From CAVQXR01 sp963717955 (lineage in GTDB: Bacteria > Actinomycetota > Thermoleophilia > Gaiellales > Gaiellaceae): DNA of 64,000 bases. Below the pieces are notes generated by a model. It was not told where the DNA came from, searched no databases, and was given only the letters and a program-made list of their open reading frames with translations. This document shows positions 62,480 to 64,000 of the stretch, piece by piece; position 1 is the first letter of the stretch; each line of letters opens with the position of its first letter. A program made the translations under genes and the position numbers. The stretch is from the NCBI GenBank assembly GCA_963717955.1, contig CAVQXR010000001.1, positions 434,001 to 498,000 on the forward strand, written 5' to 3'.

Positions 62480-63751
62480 ATGAAGATTCTCCTCTGGCAC
62501 GGGTATCTCCTCGCTGGTACGGGCTCCAATGTGTACACGCGCTCGCTGGCGCGTGCCTGGGGGCGTCTCGGACACGAGGTCGTCGTCTTCTGCCAGGACC
62601 CGCATCCTGACCGGTACGACCTCGCGGGCGCCAGCGTCGTACGGCCGCCGATCGGCCCGATCCTGCCCGTCTACGTGGTCGACGGCTACGAGGACCTGGA
62701 GGCGCGCCGCATCCAGGACCTCGACCGGGAGACGCTCGACCGGGTCGTCGAGGCGAACGCGGCCTCCGTGCGTGCGCGGCTGCCCGCAGACCTGGTCGTC
62801 ACGAACCACCTGCTGCTCGGCGGCCCTGTCGGAGCAGCGGTCGGCGTTCCCTACATCGTCAAGGCGCACGGCTCGGAGCTCGAGTTCACGATGCGCGGGC
62901 ACCCCGAGCTGTGCGACTGGGCGGCCCGCACGCTCGAGCCGTCGTCGGCGATCCTCGCGGGCACGGAGCACGTCCGCCGCGTGATCGCGGACGTGCTCGG
63001 GCCGGGGCCGTGGATGGACAAGGTGCACGCCGTGCCTCCGGGTGTCGACGTCGAGGAGTTCCGCCCGTGCCCGAAGACGGAGGCGCTGGCCGGCCTGCTC
63101 GAGGAATGCCGGCGCGACCTCCCGAACCCGCCGGAGGCCCACGACCATCGCCTGCCGGACCCCGGGAACGCCGGGCGCCTGGCCGCGTTCCTCGCTGGGG
63201 ACGAGCCGACCGTCGTCTTCGTCGGGCGGGTCAGCCGCGAGAAGGGCGCGCACGTGCTCGTCGAGGCGCTCGAGCGGACGGGGCTCCGTTGCGTGATGGT
63301 GGGTTGGGGGGACATCAGGGAGGAGCTCGAGGCGCGTGTCGATCCCGGCCGCATCGTCTTCACGGGCCCGATGGAGCATCGCCATCTCGTCCACCTGTTC
63401 GCGCTCGGCGACGTCGCCGTCACGCCCTCGACGTTTCCCGAGGCGTTCGGCATGGTCGCGGCGGAGGCCGCGGCGTGCGGGACGCCGCCGCTCGTCGCTC
63501 GCCACTCGGGGCTCGCAGAGGTCGCCGACGGCCTCGAGCGGGAGTATCCCGAGCCGCTCCGCGAGCTCGCGAGCTTCGAGAACGGCTCGGTGGACGAGCT
63601 CGCCGAGAAGCTCGAGGCGATCTGCCGGCTGCCGCTGGCCGACCACGCGGCGCTGCGTGCCGCCGCCCGCCGTGCCGCGGTCACCCGCTGGAGCTGGGAA
63701 AGGATCGCCGCTCTGATACTTTCGGCCGGATGGGAGACGAGCAGCGCCTGA
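62480..63751 (+). CDS. Glycosyltransferase family 4-like protein
   Basis: A 423-aa GT-B glycosyltransferase. N-terminal acceptor domain begins MKILLWHGYLLAGTGSNVY with the G-rich loop; C-terminal donor domain has FVGRVSREKGAHVLVEAL (about residues 245-262) and the nucleotide-sugar E-x7-E motif in STFPEAFGMVAAEAAACGTPP. No membrane segment, so a cytoplasmic GT acting on a soluble or membrane-linked acceptor; possibly mycothiol- or glycolipid-related but unproven. ATG is four bases from the divergent sigma factor start. The next gene overlaps its end. Confidence 0.88.
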   Translation: MKILLWHGYLLAGTGSNVYTRSLARAWGRLGHEVVVFCQDPHPDRYDLAGASVVRPPIGPILPVYVVDGYEDLEARRIQDLDRETLDRVVEANAASVRARLPADLVVTNHLLLGGPVGAAVGVPYIVKAHGSELEFTMRGHPELCDWAARTLEPSSAILAGTEHVRRVIADVLGPGPWMDKVHAVPPGVDVEEFRPCPKTEALAGLLEECRRDLPNPPEAHDHRLPDPGNAGRLAAFLAGDEPTVVFVGRVSREKGAHVLVEALERTGLRCVMVGWGDIREELEARVDPGRIVFTGPMEHRHLVHLFALGDVAVTPSTFPEAFGMVAAEAAACGTPPLVARHSGLAEVADGLEREYPEPLRELASFENGSVDELAEKLEAICRLPLADHAALRAAARRAAVTRWSWERIAALILSAGWETSSA

Positions 63752-64000
63752 GCGCGGACGAGCAGATCACCCTCGCCCGGCAGCAGTTCGAGGACGGCAA
63801 GGACTTCACGCTCGCTGTCGAGGAGGAGTTCGCGCTGCTCGACCCGGACGCGCTCGGGCTCGTGAGCCGCTTCGAGGACCTCATGGCGGTCGTGCCGGGA
63901 ACTCCCCTCGAGGGCAACACCGCGGGCGAGCTGATCTCGTCCGAGATCGAGATCAAGACCGGCCGCTGCGAGACGTTCGACGAGGCCCAGCGCGTCCTCG
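63730..64000 (+). CDS. Carboxylate-amine ligase/GCS2-family protein, 5' part only
   Basis: Partial: 90 codons before the window ends. The text FTLAVEEEFALLDPDALGLV (about residues 25-44) and GELISSEIEIKTGRCETFDEAQ are typical of the glutamate-cysteine-ligase-2 (YbdK, EgtA-like) family, which makes gamma-glutamyl amides. The Glu-rich EEEF motif binds metal and ATP. ATG 63730 overlaps the glycosyltransferase end by 22 bp and has TACTTT 7 nt upstream, so it may start its own transcript. The rest is outside the window. Confidence 0.8.
   Translation, partial: MGDEQRLSADEQITLARQQFEDGKDFTLAVEEEFALLDPDALGLVSRFEDLMAVVPGTPLEGNTAGELISSEIEIKTGRCETFDEAQRVL

Overview
The window looks like chromosome from a high-GC actinobacterium, most plausibly class Thermoleophilia (Gaiellales/Solirubrobacterales type) and possibly a metagenome assembly. 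Reasons: very GC-rich codon use, frequent GTG starts, an F420-type luciferase-like oxidoreductase, a glutaredoxin-rex neighbourhood, and many start codons lying 6-9 nt behind a TANNNT box with no Shine-Dalgarno sequence (leaderless style). The class assignment is inference. I saw no rRNA, tRNA, CRISPR, integrase, transposase or phage genes.

Positions 1 to about 47.6 kb form a large catabolic region for peptide, amide, N-acyl/D-amino-acid and sugar-acid compounds. 14-8686 (+): amidohydrolase, enolase-superfamily enzyme, M28 and M24 peptidases, an unknown protein, the two subunits of 2-amino-4-oxopentanoate thiolase (OrtA/OrtB), a cupin-type XRE regulator and a small EthD-like protein. 8959-11697 (-): LLM oxidoreductase and CocE/NonD hydrolase. 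11748-20324 (+): D-aminoacylase-like amidohydrolase, a BtpA remnant, FGGY kinase, Gfo/Idh/MocA, RraA, RidA, a second Gfo/Idh/MocA, polysaccharide deacetylase and an SDR, mostly overlapping. 20338-22859 (-): M20 peptidase and D-threonine-aldolase-like protein, divergent from SDR, D-aminoacylase and amine oxidase (22882-26484). 26629-33183: an unknown protein divergent from an MlrC remnant, then HyuA, HyuB, a 65-aa Cys4 protein and an SDR. 33298-42411 (+): two partly duplicated sets of sugar isomerase, M20 peptidase and Gfo/Idh/MocA genes with creatininase, alpha/beta hydrolase and homocysteine-methyltransferase-like genes. 42423-47632: second CocE hydrolase, NagA, a small membrane protein, amidase and a hydrolase remnant. 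There is only one recognisable regulator and no transporter in this whole part.

From 47.6 kb onward the genes are core: uvrA, a Yip1 membrane protein, the DUF2520-panC-panB operon, a FmdB zinc ribbon with a family-4 uracil-DNA glycosylase, the t6A operon tsaE-tsaB-rimI-tsaD, a subtilisin-like protease, glutaredoxin, rex, an ECF sigma/anti-sigma pair, a glycosyltransferase and the start of a GCS2-type carboxylate-amine ligase.

Two things affect how this sequence should be read. First, many genes carry single-base frameshifts, very densely between 38.5 and 44 kb, while amino-acid conservation is kept in alternating frames; this looks more like consensus error than gene decay. Second, three genes (BtpA, MlrC and an alpha/beta hydrolase) keep their N- and C-terminal ends but lack the middle. 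Other unusual points are a GC-rich extragenic repeat family present at two distant sites in opposite orientation, two divergent gene pairs with interlocked -10 boxes, and OrtAB without the rest of the ornithine pathway.
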